A stretch of 64,000 nucleotides of DNA from the NCBI RefSeq assembly GCF_950295315.1, contig NC_080179.1, forward strand, positions 65,375,126-65,439,125, in the 5' to 3' direction. A model generated the notes under the pieces. The model was not told the origin of the DNA, did not search any database, and saw only the letters and a list, made by a program, of their open reading frames with translations. Numbering within the stretch: position 1 is the stretch's first letter; each line of letters opens with the position of its first letter. The position numbers were made by a program, and so were the translations under genes. Shown one piece after another: positions 1 through 10,789 of this stretch. Source of the DNA: Erinaceus europaeus. Lineage: Eukaryota > Chordata > Mammalia > Eulipotyphla > Erinaceidae.

Positions 1-74
1 TGTAGATATATCAAAAATGTCTTTTCATGAGCTGTTTACTGATATTATTATAGCAACTTGATTACTTACAAAAG

Positions 75-476
75 GGTAGGATACTGCATGTTTGGAAGAA
101 TCATGCTAAGTGAAATAAGCCAGGAAAAAGATGAAAGCAGATGATCTCAGTCATAGGTGGAACTTAACAATAAAAGCAAGGGAAATACAAGCTGAAGCAT
201 TAACTCTCTAGTCTTTTTCATCAGATTTAAGGAAGGACTCAAGTTTAGAGTTGGGGTCTGAAAGGGACTAGGTGCCCAGTGCTGTGTAATGAAAGCCAGG
301 GACTCTGGGAGTGGGAGGTGGGAGGGAGTCGAGAGGGAAGCCCAGTGCAAGATGGTAGAGGAGGACTTCAGTTGGCATTGGGAGTGGTATGCAAACATCA
401 TGACGAGATGAAAAAAAATGCATGCATATCACAACTGTCCTGCATATCATTTTTCCCTAATAAAATAAAATTTTAA
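75..476 (+). mobile_element. L1 fragment: end of ORF2 and 3'UTR
   Basis: The stretch near 98-165 matches the end of mammalian L1 ORF2 (aagtgaaataagcc, then a gatgatctcagtcatagg-type segment). It is followed by a G-rich 3'UTR with 'caagatggtagaggaggact' near 348, which recurs at 29.55 and 51.0 kb. It ends in AATAAAATAAAATTTT near 458-475, a polyadenylation signal with a short tail. Bases 1-74 are not recognised. No open frame of note remains. Confidence 0.75.
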
Positions 477-832
477 ATGGTAGTTCTCCAAAGAAATTTA
501 AATCATATTTCCTACTTGGAAGCAATGAGCTATCAATTTGTTCCATTTTGAGGTAAGAAACTAAGCGTGAGGAGCCTAACAGAATTTTTCTCTCCTCTCT
601 GAGGTTGAGATGCCATAAAACGGAACATGATGAAGACTCTGTCCCAGTGGAGTGAGAGCTCATTTTTGCAACATAGACTGTTACTTTAAAATTCATAAGG
701 TATAATTTTCTACCTTGATTTTCATTCAATTATCACCAATTACTGTACAAAAAAAATTAAAGAATGATAGTGATTATTGTTAAGTCACATGCCTACTAAG
801 AATGAAGTTTGCATGGAAGAAGTTGACAATCT

Positions 833-1180
833 GGGGTCAGGCGGTAGCGCCCTAGATTAAGCACACTTGGTGCAAAGCACAAGGACCGGCTTAAGGATCC
901 CAGTTCCATCCCCTGGCTCCCCACTTGTAGGGGAGTCGCTTCACAGGTGGTGAAGCAGGTCTGCAGGTGTCTATCTTTCTCTCCCCCTCTGTCTTCCCCT
1001 CCTCTCTCATTTCTCTCTGTCCTATCCAACAATGAATGACATCAACAACAACAGAAAGAACCACAACAAGGCTACAACAAGGACAACAAAAGGGGGGGGG
1101 GGGATAGCCTCCAGAAGAAAAATGGCCTCCACGAGCACCGAGCCCCAGCAATAGCTCTGGAGGCAAAAAAAAAAAAAAAA
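833..1180 (+). mobile_element. SINE family 1, long form
   Basis: A tRNA-like head is followed by the pyrimidine-rich segment, a CAA-rich stretch, a G10 run, the extra 3' module (near 1108-1163, ending 'gagccccagcaatagctc') and an A-tail. The 13-bp TSD aagttgacaatct is at 820-832, with its partner at 1180-1192. The B-box region is mutated, so Pol III activity is unlikely. Confidence 0.93.
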
Positions 1181-1279
1181 AGTTGACAATCTAATGAGTA
1201 AGCTCTTTCACCAAAATAATAATTTATTCTTTGTCTTTGTATAATTATATTATAGTCTTCTTTTTCTCATGCTTATCAG

Positions 1280-1280
1280 C

Positions 1281-1335
<55 letters not shown>

Positions 1336-1336
1336 C
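1280..1336. repeat. (CTAT)n tetranucleotide microsatellite
   Basis: About 14 nearly perfect CTAT units. It is not obviously the tail of a recognised retroelement. Likely length-polymorphic. Confidence 0.97.
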
Positions 1337-1721
1337 CCAGCTAATATTATGGTCTTTGGACAGCCAAACCTGGGTCCTTATTCATGCTGATATGTGTGTT
1401 GAATGGGATGTGACACTTCCTGGCCTGCCGCAATATTATTTTTGTAATTTATTTGGGTCACATGGAAAATTTGCATTGCTATTTGCCACAAGGACAGTCA
1501 TAAGGGGGAAAATAATGCCATTTATTAGTAACGTTAGAACAGGTTTTTAAATGTGCATTTTTCTTTCTTTTTTTATAAAACCTTAATGAACTTCTTAGTA
1601 CTTTAGCCTGCATTATATCACTACAAACATATGTCAAATTTAGTCTATTGGTTTCACATTGCAATTTGCTATTTCAGCTAGTATATTCAGTCAAAATTAT
1701 TGTAATTAATATAATTTTCAC

Positions 1722-1796
1722 TGCTTGTGAAGCGACCCCCCTGCAGGTGGGAAGCCGGGAGCTCAAACTAGGATCCTTATGATCCTTATGCTTTGT
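1722..1796 (-). mobile_element. SINE family 1 fragment (head only)
   Basis: Only the 5' portion is present, read on the minus strand: B-box region, 'ctgcaggtgg' and the segment around gtgaagcgac. A small direct duplication (gatccttat twice, near 1771-1788) lies inside it. Middle and tail are missing. Confidence 0.8.
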
Positions 1797-2689
1797 AAAT
1801 GCATATTTTTCATACTCTGCTCCATACACAGATCTTGTCAACTTGCATTACAGGCAAATAACACAAAGATTTAAAGACCTTTCCTCTGGTTAAATAAAAA
1901 AGCCTAACAGTTTTCCAAAGCAATATTAGTCACACACAGCAATTGTGCAAGGTGACAATATACTTATTATAGAAGCATGTTGACACCATTAAACAGTGAC
2001 AGAGACTTCTAGGAAGGAGGAAAATAAATACCAATTGGTGATTTTAAGGGGGAGGAAAAAGTCACTCCAAAATATAAATTCTGTTTTTTTTTTTTTTTTT
2101 TTCAATGAAAAAACATTTGAGAGTCAGGATTTCAAAGTCCTGGGTGTTCTGTGTCTGTTTGTCCCCTTTGCCAGTGAACCCTCTGCAGGGAAATACTTGA
2201 TTCTCGGTCTTCTCTTTGCCTGGCACTTAGAGCAGACAGATAAGCATTTTGTCTTTCATTTTCAATTTTAATCTTTTAAACACTTCTTGATGCCAAAGGG
2301 CTCAAGTAAGAAAGCAATATAGGGAAGGGATTTTTATTACCATGAACTAGATCTATATGAACAGATAGTTTGAATTGTGTACTCCTTTTCCAAGAGCTGC
2401 TTCAACTTTACCGGCAAGTACCATAGGTATGAGGTTTCCTGGTTAACCTAAATGCTGCATAAAAGGAAGCCCCCTTCTTAAGTGGAATGATTATAAAGCT
2501 CTAAAAATAACTAATGGGACAAAGAAGCTTTGCTTTTACCAATTGTTTCTTTGAATAGTGTATTTGTTAATTTGTTTCCTTGATTGCTTAAAGATCATGA
2601 TACCTATCACAAAATTCATAGCCTGTATATTCCTTTCATTGCCTTTTCTTCAGTGCTGGTAAATTCATTTCCTCATTTGAAGTATCAGG
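1797..2689. other. No recognised element
   Basis: AT-rich sequence with one poly-T run at about 2082-2102. The poly-T could be the tail of an eroded minus-strand element, but no body is recognised beside it. No convincing exon or RNA gene. Confidence 0.5.
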
Positions 2690-3032
2690 AAATAAATATA
2701 ATAGTTTGGACCCCCTTATCAAAAATTAGATGTCCATTGGGTTATTTCTGGGCTTTCAATTCTGTTCCACTGATCTCTGTATCTACATTTGTTCTAGTAC
2801 CAGGCAGTTCTGATTATGGTTCCTTATAATACAGCTTGAGATCTGGCAGTGTGATGCCTCTATTTCTGTTTCTTTTTCTCAATATTATTTTGACCGATTC
2901 TGCATGTTTTATACTCCAGATAAATGTAATTTTTGTTTTATTTTCTTACAGAAAATTGGTAGGACCTTGATGGTATCAAATTAAATTTGTATATGGCTTT
3001 GGGTAGAGTATTCATTTTGATGTTGTTATTTT
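2690..3032 (-). mobile_element. L1 ORF2 fragment, first part
   Basis: The complement corresponds to ORF2 downstream of the reverse transcriptase core: the region near 2725-2760 is the complement of the segment at 18050-18070 in the long L1, and the text near 2757-2780 is the usual antisense 'ttctgttccactgatct' of L1. It is separated from 3281-3955 by a SINE. No frame is open. Confidence 0.85.
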
Positions 3033-3280
3033 TTAATATTTATTTTGTTTATTTCCTTTTTTGTCCTTGTTGTTTTATTGTTATTGTTATTGATGTGATC
3101 ATTGTTGGATAGGACAGAGAGAAATGGAGAGAGGAGGGGAAGACAGAGAGGAGTGAGAAAGATAGACACCTGCAGACCTGCTTCACCCACTTGTGAAGTG
3201 ATGATGCCTCTGTAGGTGGGGAGTGGGGGGGGGGGTTCTTGTGCTTTGCGCCACCTGCACTTAACCCACCGGAGTCCCCA
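3033..3280 (-). mobile_element. SINE family 1, short form, inside L1
   Basis: The minus-strand copy runs from the A/T tail (about 3033) through the pyrimidine segment to a slightly rearranged head, including a G10 run near 3226. The imperfect TSD atgttgttattttt / atgttgatattttt straddles it. The flanking L1 segments are collinear, so this SINE inserted after the L1. Confidence 0.9.
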
Positions 3281-3955
3281 ATGTTGATATTTTTTTCAAT
3301 GCATGAGCATGGAATATCTTTCCACTTCTTTGTATCATTTTCTTTGCATAACCATTATGCTATCTATTCATGTCCTGGTACCTTTATTTTTCTTTGTATC
3401 ATTTTCTATTTCCTTGAATAGAGACTCAGTTTTCAGTATACAAGTCTTTCACATATTCGGTTAGGTTTATTCCTACATATTCTGTTGATTTTGCTGTTAT
3501 AGTGAATGGGTGTGATGTCTGGGTAATTTCTTTTGACTTAGTGTTTGCATAAAGGAACGTCACTGATCTTTGTACATTGATTTTATAGTCTTACACCTTG
3601 ATATATTGCCTAATGATTTCCAGTAGCTTTCTGCTAGATTCTTCAGATTCCTCTATGTATACTATCATGTCATCTGCAAATAGTGAGAGCTTGTCTTCTT
3701 CCCTTCCAAACTATACTCCTTGTTTCCTTTCTCTTGCCTGATTGCTATGGTTAAAACTTCCAATACTATATTGAAGAGTAATGGTGATAGTGGACAGCCC
3801 TGTCTAGTCCCCAATCTGAGGGGGGATGCTTTCAGCTTCTGCCCATTCAGTATGACATTGGCTATAGATTTACTGTATGTGGACTATACTATCTTAAGGA
3901 AATTTACATCTATTCCAATTTTTATAGTGTTTTGATCATGAATGGGTGTTGGATA
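3281..3955 (-). mobile_element. L1 ORF2 fragment, second part, with RT active-site region
   Basis: The complement of about 3660-3690 encodes the L1 RT core motif LFADDM, the FADD/YADD metal-binding site. The complement of 3790-3850 matches the segment just upstream, as at 17170-17230 in the long L1. With 2690-3032 it forms one inverted ORF2 fragment truncated at both ends. Multiple stops make it non-functional. Confidence 0.88.
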
Positions 3956-3963
3956 TATACAAG

Positions 3964-3964
<1 letters not shown>

Positions 3965-4005
<41 letters not shown>
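3965..4005. repeat. (TA)n microsatellite
   Basis: About 19 TA units directly at the right end of the inverted L1 fragment. Self-complementary, so prone to cruciform formation and slippage. Confidence 0.95.
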
Positions 4006-4008
<3 letters not shown>

Positions 4009-5467
4009 ATTTACAAAAATCTTTTTTTTAAGATAGAAGATAAAAGGAATAAAATAAAACCCCAAAAAACTAAGTGAGCTTTTTTTTTATTGGCCCAGGG
4101 TAGACATCTTAAAGAAGAAAGTAACAGAAATAAGAGTGGTCATTTATGTTCTTTTCATTTGACTGTATAGGCTGTTGACAACCTATGTTTTGCAAACTTT
4201 TAGTAAACAGCATCATAAACACAGGCCACCATATGTAATTTTCACATTAGCAGTATACATACTGAGCCACTGAAAGAATCCATAGTACTTTTCAGTGACT
4301 TTTTTCATTACCCAAGTCCTTTCTTTTTTTTTTCTTTGTATTAATATTTTATTCATTTTTTTGCATTCTGACTGTATTCATGGGGATCATTAAATGTGCA
4401 AGAAGTTCAGATAGCTATATTTTAACTTATTGTCAAATATTTACATGTCATAGATAGGACTTGTAAAGGAGTTGTGTGATTAGTTGCCAAGTCTGATCAA
4501 GATCCGAAGCAGTTGTTAGTATTTGAAGGTACAGAGGATAAACACTGTCAGCTCAAAGTAAATTTTAGTCTATATAATTTTCAAAGATGATAGTCTTCCA
4601 AAATTTTATACTTCTCAGGATACATGGCATATTGCCTCATTTTCTCTGGGGTTAATAGAGCCATGTGTGAAGAATCAAACAACTGCCTTGCCCTCTGGCC
4701 ACTTTGAAACTAATTAGAGACTCCCTAAAAGAGTTTAAAGTCTAATGGAGACTTACAGATGGAAAAAAAACAAACAAACTAAAAACTCAAACTGAACAAA
4801 TGTAGTCACCAGTATGAAGAAAACAAATTCCTAGTTTCACGCTGGTATAAACAAGAAAACACAGGCAACTTGGTTTTGAGAGAGGATATAGAAAACACAG
4901 AATGCAGAACACAAACTACTGTTTTACAAAATGGCATTTTGAGTGATGCTCAGAAGATTGTGATTGGAAGCAATCATTTGTTTCAGTCACTTGAGGACTA
5001 TTTACTAACATAACCCTCCCTGCCAAACATTTTCCCCTCATTCACATTGATTTGATTAGGAAACTAATTCCACATAATGATGACTCCCAGTTAGTAACAA
5101 ATTTCACTTGCTCTGTGGGTGTGTCAGTAATCCTCCCACCTCTCCACCTGAGGTAGGAGCAGCATAGAACTTGTTTATCCTGGAAATGTGGTTTCTTTCT
5201 AAGAGGTGGTGACAGTATTTACTCTATGATTGTTACCCTAACTATTCTTTCTCTACTCCATCCTCTCTTCTCACTCTCCTTTATAATAAGCTACAAAAAC
5301 TTCATTATTTGAGGAGCTGACTATTTTTAAAGTTTTCCCAAAACTACAATTATAAGCATAATCTCTTCTGTTAGTAAACTACAGAGTGGTCCCTAAAAAA
5401 GAAAAATAAGATCCATAAAAATATAAATAATATGGTAAAATATAAGAATAAGAATAATGGATTCTAA
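4006..5467. other. No recognised element
   Basis: A 1.46-kb block without recognisable SINE, L1 or LTR features. It contains short poly-T and poly-A runs (4081, 4324, 4758) only. No supported open frame or splice structure. Confidence 0.5.
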
Positions 5468-5728
5468 GAGACCAGGGGGTGGCACACTCAGTGAAATCAC
5501 ACTTGACTATGTGCAAGGACTGAATTTCAAGCCCCCCAGTCTCCCCCTGTGTGTTTGTGGGTGGGGGTGCTTCATGAGTGGTGAAGCAGTGCTGAAAGTG
5601 CTCATCGTTCTCTCTCCATCAAAAATTTAAGAAAAATTATAAATGAAAGGGAAAATATGGCCACCAGGAGAAGAGGGCTCTTCATTTTGGTACAGGGTCC
5701 CAGAGATAACCCTGGTAGAAAATATTTA
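5468..5728 (+). mobile_element. SINE family 1, old long form
   Basis: The diverged head begins near 5472. It then shows 'ggtgaagcagtgctg', a short pyrimidine stretch and a recognisable 3' module near 5660-5722 (gccaccaggag, then gagataaccctggta). Heavily mutated, with no clear TSD. Confidence 0.75.
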
Positions 5729-6225
5729 ATGTTGGATTTTATGGAAATTTAGGCTACAGCTTTGTATACAATACGGGAAATACAGTGCTTGGCTAATAGG
5801 TAACTGATTTGGGGACTGGTCCCTGTTCTGCAACTGATTAACTGTAATACTAAAAAATAAAAAAAAAATCCCTAAAGGTGAATTAAAGAAAAATAAAATG
5901 TAGTAAGGGCTCTGAGATAAATGTCACCTCCTTACTATGAGAATACACAAAAAGGAAGGTTTTATTCTGTTGGGTAGTATGCCACCTCCCCCTGGCTTCT
6001 GCTTAACCATATGCCTATATAGGAATTTACTGATCCTATTCAAAGCTTTGGTCTATTTACATAAATCACTTTTACATTTACATAAAGCACTCCCTCCAGG
6101 GCATTGGTGGTTCAGTGATAGGATTCTCGCCTGTTCCGCCCCCTCCTTGTCACACTCTGATTTTCACCAGTCACTTTCTCTCCACCCTCTCTATGTCACA
6201 TCCTGTTTCCACCTTACTTGGCAAG

Positions 6226-6236
6226 TATATATAAAG
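6226..6236 (+). promoter_or_regulatory. LTR TATA box
   Basis: TATATATAAAG in the LTR, about 76 bp upstream of its polyadenylation signal. The spacing implies a very short R region, with initiation expected near 6255-6265. Whether it is active in the host cannot be seen. Confidence 0.7.
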
Positions 6237-6311
6237 ACAGCATTGTGAGTTTTATGGTACTGTACTTTGAGTTTAACTTAGCTCATCTTAGATTGTGCTG
6301 CGTCCTGCATG

Positions 6312-6317
6312 AATAAA
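6312..6317 (+). terminator. LTR polyadenylation signal AATAAA
   Basis: AATAAA within GAATAAAGAG. It follows the TATA box at the spacing of a compact retroviral R region. The same hexamer is conserved in the LTR at 39016-39459. Confidence 0.75.
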
Positions 6318-6466
6318 GAGATACTGCCTACAGCTCAACCATGAGTACCTGGTCGTCTGTTACCCGCCCGTGAAGCCAGCCCGGCGAAAACAACATAACC
6401 CGTCGAAAACATTATTCGTCTTTGCAGGATAGAAAGAATCCATAGAGAGGGAAAAAAAAGTATTCA

Positions 6467-7815
6467 GCCTATATATTAAAAGGATTCAGTTTGTGTTTTG
6501 AGAAACTTTGAGACATACAATTGATTTTCCCCCTCTCATATTAATTAACTAGTGATTTATATGTCTACATTTTGCTAGGAGTGTACATAAACACCATTCC
6601 CACCACCAAAGGACTGTGACCCATCCCTCCTGCCCACTCCCACCACCCACTGGCCCAGGAAGCTGCATGTCTACCCCTCACCACTGGGTTTTTACTTTGG
6701 TGCCCTACTTACAATTTGATCAGGTCCTGCTTTTAGTTTCCCTTTCAGATCTTCTATAGGCTGTGTATTTGATATGCAGACTCTCTCAAAAGCCTAGACC
6801 AAGTAGATTAGAAGCATCCAATAGCACAACTATATACAAGATACTGGATACTGTACAGCAAACCATAACAAAAGGACTTTTCAAAGTTAATCCAATTAAC
6901 AAATAATGTGATGATAACATTAACTATCGATTGCCTTTTTGAACCCTAAGACAGCAGGAACCTCACATCTCCACTATAGAGCCCCTACTTCCCCCAGTCC
7001 TGGAACCCTTGGATAGGGCCCACATTCCCATATGCATCTCCCAATCCAAACCAAATAATACTGCATCTGCCGATCACAACCTAACCAACGCAACGATTGC
7101 CACCTCAACATGCTTCACCTCAGACTGTGTCCAGAGACTTCACATGTGGAATGACAACCCTTCAGCTTCATTACTCGGGTGAGACCTTTCCTTTTATAGT
7201 ACACTCTAATTTCATCTCAGGTAGTTCACTTTCTAACAAAGTCCCATAACCTAGATATACACCAATTCTGTGAGAGAGAGCTTATGTGCACACGTATCCA
7301 TAAACTACTGCAAAATATATACCTGAAAGCAGTAGTACACTAGAGTTTGCAGTGAGTACCTCCCTAACACTTCCTCTCCACTATTCCAAGCTTGGGATCC
7401 ATGATTGCTCAACAAATTGTTTGGCTTCGTATGTTAACTCTCTTTTCAATCACCAGGTTCCAGATGCCACCAGGATGCTGGCCAGGCTTCCCTGGATTGA
7501 AGACCCCAAGCAATGTGTCCTGGAGCTCAGCTTCCCCAGAGACACACCTTACTAGGGAAAGAGAGAGGCAGACTGGGAGTATGGACCGACCAGTCAACGC
7601 CCATGTTCAGCGGGGAAGCAATTACAGAAGCCAGACCTTCTACCTTCTGCAACCTTCAACGACCCTGGGTCCATGCTCCCAGAGGGCTAGAGAATGGGAA
7701 AGCTATCAGGGGAGGGGGTGGGTTATGGAGAATGGGTGGTGGGAATTGTGTGGAGTTGTACCCCTCCTACCTTATGTTTTTATTCAATAATCCTTTCTTA
7801 AATAAAAAATTTTTT
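6467..7815 (+). mobile_element. Element X: about 1.35-kb polyadenylated non-LTR retroelement, full-length-looking copy
   Basis: Bounded by a 14-bp TSD (aaaaaaagtattca ending at 6466 and at 7829), with AATAAA at 7801-7806 and a short A-rich end. This indicates L1-type target-primed insertion. Bases about 6505-6730 resemble, in the same reading direction, the inverted L1 3'UTR at 39490-39700. The rest is shared with 57972-58766 and, inverted and diverged, with 37785-38460. The overlapping 132-codon and 112-codon open frames near the 3' end are not preserved in the second copy, so it looks non-coding and non-autonomous. I do not recognise a family name. Confidence 0.8.
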
Positions 7816-7829
7816 AAAAAAAGTATTCA

Positions 7830-8154
7830 AACTGGCCCTTTAAGATTCTGATAAATTCTAGCAATCAGAAAATAGAGAAGAGAAAGAAACTCATTGAACT
7901 GAGGACATAGCATCAGCAAAGGGAGATACAAGATATCATTTAGCAATTTAGAAAGGTCTACTTCAACGGAGACATGGGTTATAGTCTACAAAACATGTAG
8001 TGTTTATGATGGTAGTTCCCAGTGGCCTCTGAAATAATACTAAACCTTCTTATCAATTGACAAATCCAGTTGGATGCTTACATTGTCACAGATATTAAAA
8101 TCAGGTACTTTTATGCAGGAATTTTAATAGTTCATAAAAGTTTGTTTGAATATT
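7830..8154. other. No recognised element
   Basis: Single-copy-looking AT-rich sequence between element X and two old SINEs. Nothing supported. Confidence 0.5.
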
Positions 8155-8258
8155 TATCTATTTATTTTAAGTAGATCACTATTTAGTTCTAATTATTAGT
8201 GGTGCTAGAGATTAAATATGGGGGCACAGAGCTACCACTATGCTATTTCCCCAGCTAC
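8155..8258 (-). mobile_element. Old SINE relic, family 3-like
   Basis: A minus-strand tRNA-like head remnant ('gtggtgctagagattaaat', then a segment ending 'ttccccagc') preceded by an A/T tail read as tttatttta. Strongly diverged, so family assignment is tentative. Confidence 0.5.
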
Positions 8259-8418
8259 AAAAATATTTATTTATTTATTCATTTATAGAGGCAGAGAGGA
8301 AGAATCAAAATGACCACAACACTACAGCTTCCTTTACTGCATTAGGGGCAGGCTCAAACCTAAGTCATTAACATGATGAAGCAGCATGGGATCCAAAAAA
8401 GTTATTTCTCCAGCCCTG
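8259..8418 (-). mobile_element. Old SINE, family 2-like
   Basis: It starts with a (TTTA)n tail on the minus strand and then a GA-rich segment. The diverged head follows (caggctcaaacctaagtc and 'tttctccagcc'). It directly abuts the older relic to its left. Confidence 0.6.
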
Positions 8419-10139
8419 AATATTTTGTTTTAAAATCTTACCATGTTCTGCAAATGCCACACATTCAATCAATATTTGGCGAATGGACTCAGTTTCTTTA
8501 AACTGAGAAATACTCATAGTAGTTCTATAGTATTGTTAGGTTTGCTTAATCTTGCTTATTGTTATTTATTACTATCTCATGTACATCAAGTACCAAAAAC
8601 AGATCAGTGATTCAAAATGGTAAATTAGAACTTAAAAGTTGGGAAGAAATTAGTAAACATGCATATAGCATCGGTGCTGCCAACAATAAAAACGTATAGA
8701 TACTACAACAACTGAGTCTACAAGTATAATAATTTTTCACAAGAACCTTAGATGCAAATATAAGGATAAGTATTGTGATTATATACACTGGAAAAATAAA
8801 ACTGTATTCAGTTGCCAGTCCACCAGTCTCTTATACTCACTGCCATGTCTGCCGTGAAACATGGACAGGAAACTTCCCAGGCTCTCATTTATTTATTTAT
8901 GTATTCTTGGACAGAACATTGAACTCTTAAAAGCTAACAAAACTGATAAAGACAAAAGATATTCTAGGAGAGGAAACAGAATGAAGCACTGGCAAAAATT
9001 TCTCTGTCACACGTTCTATTGGCAGATAATATGTAATTTCAATGGTATGCAATATGAAAAAAATATCATTGCCATAATGAGATGTGTACCATCAGAAACA
9101 TTGCTTTACAGGTGGAGGAAAACACCAAGATTCATGATACAGAAATCTGCAAGCTAACAGAGGAAGCCCAAGGAACATTTTTGTTCTATTCAACCCCAAA
9201 ACCCTGTGCTGGGAAAAGAGGGGTTTTGTTTCAAATAAGACCAGTGTTTTGGCTGTCATGGGAATTTAAAAATGTGTGTTAAGATTAGTTTCATGAATCT
9301 TGGAAGTATATGACTAGAAAGTGCCTAAGTCAATAAAAGTTTGGTGTTTTTTTTTTTTTTGCATTTGAAAGATGATATGCAGAGATCAGCTGATGCATAC
9401 ACAACAATACACGCAAAACTCTTGATTCCAAGCTGAATGGGATTTTGAAAAGTGAGACTGAAATCTTTTTTTTTTTTCCCCACAGTGACACAATAATGCA
9501 CAGTCACATTCACTTCTTTTGGTGGAGGGTATCTTTAGTTTTGTCTCTAAAGGAGACTATTTTAAGGAGGAAGTAGTACTGCAGGGATAAGATGAAAACA
9601 TGTCCTTACAGGGTACTGAAAATAGCAGAAAAGATACCTGCCATGATTTTTTAAATTTCACATTAGTGCACTGAATAACTTGAATAGCATAAAGCTATTA
9701 CTTCCTGAACACAACACAGGTGCTTTTGGTGTAAGCTATTGGTACCATTTATGAATATTGATATAATGGAAATGGCAATCACTTGTTTCTTATCTTTCCT
9801 ATTATTTAATAATAGTCTTCACTCATTGGGAGAATTCATTAGTCATGTGGTAGTAACAATGAGGCTATGGAAATGAAGAGTTGCTTCCCAGTACTGAATG
9901 GACTGAAGTGGTATATTGAGTTCCTTTACTGCTGTCTTCATCTAGTCTCTATTGCTCTTAAAGGCTGTTCATATACTGAAAATGTTGTGCTACCCTGTTC
10001 AGCACAACAAATGCATGCCTGTTACATGCTTTGTAATTTCTATCATTATGTTTCTTCCACCATCAAATGTTAAACCAGAGAACTATATAACATTTTAATT
10101 AGTATTTATTACAGCACTGAGTAGTCTTTGATGATGACT
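8419..10139. other. No recognised element; two poly-T runs
   Basis: Mostly single-copy-looking sequence. Poly-T runs at about 9346-9360 and 9464-9477 flank roughly 100 bp that I cannot assign. Small open frames here (for example 8861-9157) show no domain, and no exon signal is convincing. Confidence 0.5.
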
Positions 10140-10378
10140 CTATGCTTCATTTGAATGCCAACTTCTTTAGTAGTCTTTCCATTTTCACTGCTGTCTCAAA
10201 GGCGCCTGATTACTATCTCTTGACCCTATCATCCTGAATCCTCTTTTAGGACTACTCTCACTCCACACATCTACTTCAGATTTCTCACACTGAGTGTTTT
10301 TCCCTTTTAATGCGTAGGTTCCTCAAGGATAAGGGATTTTGTCTGCTATATCTGATGAATCTGAAGTATTCAGTTCTC
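10140..10378 (+). repeat. L2-like ancient repeat relic
   Basis: The order of short blocks (tcctcaaggataagggattt, then 'ttgtctgctatatctg', then gaagtattcag) parallels the conserved 3' part of mammalian L2. Recalled similarity only, with low per-base identity. No TSD remains, as expected for that age. Confidence 0.4.
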
Positions 10379-10440
10379 TAGATATAGAGAAAAAGCTAGT
10401 CTAACAGGATTCAGCACCTACATCACTTCAGATTCTCAGG

Positions 10441-10668
10441 GTCTTTTTTTTTTAGATAGTGAGTGAATGTGAAGGGAAGAAAGACTGAGAGAAGAGGAGA
10501 GACACTGGAGCAATACTCCATCGCTCCAGAATCCCTTCATATATTCCTAATGTACACGTTAGCCCCAGCCCAACAGCATTCCCATCTGGTAACTTGAGGG
10601 TCAATCCCAGGTCCCTGTACATTGCAATCTGTGTACTCTACTGACTGGGTTACCACCTGACTCCCAAT
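10441..10668 (-). mobile_element. Old tRNA-derived SINE
   Basis: A poly-T start at 10447 is followed by a GA-rich strand (complement of the pyrimidine segment). The head remnant near 10600-10665 keeps 'gtcaatcccaggtccctg' and 'ccacctgactccca'. Diverged. Confidence 0.7.
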
Positions 10669-10789
10669 GAACATTTTTGTTGATTTAATTAAGTAATTAC
10701 CAGTGAATCATAATTAGGAGTTAAAGTTACCTTGCATAAAAATACTGAGTGAGAAGTGTATTGAATCAAAAGTTCGTGATGATAGAAAA

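Larger units (their letters stand above)
5968..6411 (+). mobile_element. Solo LTR, endogenous retrovirus, 444-bp type
   Basis: It begins TGTTGGG and ends CGAAAACA, with the perfect 6-bp TSD ttattc at 5962-5967 and 6412-6417. A TATA box, a nearby AATAAA and a CpG-bearing 3' end give the order U3-R-U5 on the plus strand. No retroviral internal sequence adjoins it, so it is a solo LTR from recombination between two LTRs. A 6-bp TSD suggests a class II (ERVK-like) integrase, an inference. From about 6100 on it closely matches the inverted LTR at 39016-39459, but its first 130 bp differ. Confidence 0.9.

Noticed and set aside
5937..6248. 103-codon frame crossing the LTR at 5968
   Set aside because: It starts in flanking DNA and ends in the LTR U3. 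No retroviral protein similarity is visible, and the inverted relative does not keep it.
6412..6466. Retroviral primer-binding site or gag start next to the LTR at 5968
   Set aside because: The TSD follows the LTR directly, so no proviral interior is present.
7392..7851. Overlapping open frames of 132 and 112 codons in element X
   Set aside because: The second copy at 57972-58766 breaks them with an 8-nt insertion, and the frames show no domain. They are unlikely to encode a conserved protein.
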